Assembly (NCBI GenBank): GCA_002345825.1
Contig: DDWD01000158.1
Coordinates: 1 to 24,085 of the forward strand
Direction of reading: 5' to 3'
Source: Bacteroidales bacterium UBA2295
GTDB taxonomy: Bacteria; Bacteroidota; Bacteroidia; Bacteroidales; Tenuifilaceae
Length of the DNA stretch: 24,085 nucleotides
Position 1 is the first letter of the stretch. The number at the start of each line of letters is the position of its first letter. Shown here piece by piece: positions 23,026 to 24,085 of the stretch. A model generated the notes under the pieces. The model searched no databases. It was given only the letters and a program-made list of their open reading frames with translations, and was not told the DNA's origin. A program made the translations under genes and the position numbers.

Positions 23026-23055
23026 ATCAAAAATAAATCACAAAAACACAATACT

Positions 23056-24048
23056 ATGAGTAGCTTAACAACAACCTACATGGGGTTAACGCTTAAAAAT
23101 CCCATTATTGCGGCCAGTTCGGGGCTAACCAATTCTATCGAAAACATAAAAGCGATAGAGGCCAATGGTGCTGGTGCCGTTGTGCTAAAATCACTTTTCG
23201 AAGAGGAGATCATCATGGAGACCAAGGACAATATGAACAAGATGCAGGCCTCAGGTTTTATCTACCCCGAAACCCTCGATTATTTCGATTTTGACGACAT
23301 GGAGGATCCTGTTGCAAACTTCCTCAAGCTGATTAGTGATGCCAAAAAATCGGTGAGCATTCCCATTATTGCTAGCGTTAACTGTGTAACTGCCGATAAG
23401 TGGCCCGACTTTGCCAAGCGCATTCAGGATGCTGGTGCCGATGCCATTGAGCTAAATATTTTTGCCCTACCGTCAGATTTTCACAGAACTGCCGAGCAAA
23501 ACGAGCAACTTTACTTCGATATCATTAGTCGGGTTACGAGTATTGTTAAAATTCCCGTAAGTGTAAAGATTAGTCCATACAACGCCTCGTTGGGCAGTTT
23601 TATAAAGCGACTTGGCGAAACGCCAATTAAATCAATAGTATTATTCAATCGATTTTACAATCCCGATTTCGACATTTATACCCTTGATTACACGGCGGGT
23701 ACAGTTTTCAGCACACCCGCAGAATTTGCAATGCCGCTTCGTTGGATAGCCATTATGGCTGATCGCACCGAATGCGATTTGGCTGCATCAACAGGAGTGC
23801 ATGATGGGAATACTGTGGTTAAAGCGCTCCTTGCGGGAGCTAGTGCAACTCAAATTGCATCTACTTTATATAAAAATGGATTTGAGCATATTCAGCTTAT
23901 GATTAGGCAAATTGAGGATTGGATGAAAGAGAAGGGATACAAGAGTATTGCTGACTTTAAGGGCAAGTTGAGTCAAGAAAAGGGTCATGACCCCGCCGCT
24001 TTTGAGCGGGTGCAATTCATGAAGCACTTCAAGGATTTAAAAAGATAA
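23056..24048 (+). CDS. dihydroorotate-dehydrogenase-like flavoprotein
   Basis: A 330-residue FMN TIM-barrel protein of the dihydroorotate dehydrogenase-like group (related to PyrD and PreA). Visible family features are the start TYMGLTLKNPIIAASSGLT, a flavin-region lysine K45 (AVVLKSLFEEE), the strand IIASVNC, the segment IELNIFALPSD where true PyrD enzymes carry an NxSxPN-type loop, VSVKISPY, and a C-terminal phosphate-binding loop (TGVHDGNTVVKALLAGASA). The loop with the catalytic base differs from classical PyrD, so the substrate is uncertain and it should not be named pyrD. No pyrimidine-synthesis gene is nearby. Its partner could be an electron carrier in the same redox network, but that is speculation. 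It ends 37 bases before the window edge. Confidence 0.85.
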   Translation: MSSLTTTYMGLTLKNPIIAASSGLTNSIENIKAIEANGAGAVVLKSLFEEEIIMETKDNMNKMQASGFIYPETLDYFDFDDMEDPVANFLKLISDAKKSVSIPIIASVNCVTADKWPDFAKRIQDAGADAIELNIFALPSDFHRTAEQNEQLYFDIISRVTSIVKIPVSVKISPYNASLGSFIKRLGETPIKSIVLFNRFYNPDFDIYTLDYTAGTVFSTPAEFAMPLRWIAIMADRTECDLAASTGVHDGNTVVKALLAGASATQIASTLYKNGFEHIQLMIRQIEDWMKEKGYKSIADFKGKLSQEKGHDPAAFERVQFMKHFKDLKR

Positions 24049-24085
24049 TCGCCAAATTTTTTCGTTTAGCTTATCGTTTCTACCT

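Noticed and set aside
1..24085. CRISPR arrays, tRNA or rRNA genes, insertion sequences
   Set aside because: No regularly spaced direct repeats, cloverleaf-like segments, rRNA-like stretches or transposase genes were seen on either strand.

Overview
The window looks like chromosome from an anaerobic, fermentative member of the Bacteroidota, probably Bacteroidales. The grounds are TonB-dependent receptor and outer-membrane protein types, Bacteroidota-style -7 promoter elements (TAnnTTTG, in one case with TTTG 19 bases upstream), weak Shine-Dalgarno sequences and moderate A+T content. About two thirds of it is devoted to one theme: making, running and sensing an [FeFe] hydrogenase.

Layout. 150-2380 (+): a secreted SH3-like protein and a secreted M28 zinc peptidase. 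2381-6500 (-): an operon of a TM1266-type hydrogenase regulator, a TonB-dependent receptor and the radical-SAM maturase HydG; hydE and hydF are not in the window. 6799-7427 (-): a MntA/HepT (MNT/HEPN) toxin-antitoxin pair whose hepT carries a one-base frameshift. 7593-9995 (+): a three-gene ABC importer of the nitrate/sulfonate/pyrimidine-precursor type, behind a palindrome that covers its promoter. 9992-10597 (-): a small outer-membrane beta-barrel. 10638-11261 (-): the NADH-sensing repressor Rex. 11396-19204 (-): a six-gene operon, in transcription order hydC, hydB, hydA (a trimeric NAD-linked, probably electron-bifurcating hydrogenase), then a hydrogenase-like histidine kinase, a single-domain response regulator and a receiver-kinase hybrid. 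19564-22921 (+): a divergent operon of a thioredoxin-like [2Fe-2S] ferredoxin, a second hydrogenase-like sensor ending in a PAS-like region, and a SpoIIE-type PP2C phosphatase. 23056-24048 (+): a dihydroorotate-dehydrogenase-like flavoprotein.

How it may work together. HydABC would dispose of electrons from NADH and ferredoxin as H2, or run in reverse, and HydG builds part of its active site. Rex-like 18-base operators (core GTTA-N6-TAAC or one mismatch from it) lie over the putative -7/start regions of the HydG operon, the HydABC operon and the phosphatase-linked sensor operon, with a weaker one at rex itself, so the whole set may answer to the NADH/NAD+ ratio. On top of this sit two paralogous hydrogenase-like sensors with nearly identical signalling linkers but different outputs: one a histidine kinase, the other PAS plus a separate phosphatase. 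Both lack the proton-relay cysteine of catalytic hydrogenases, and the second also lacks one H-cluster cysteine. No DNA-binding output protein or STAS/anti-sigma target is visible, so the end point of both signalling arms is unknown. The dual-sensor arrangement, the TonB receptor inside the maturation operon and the degenerate [2Fe-2S] domain of HydB are the most interesting points.
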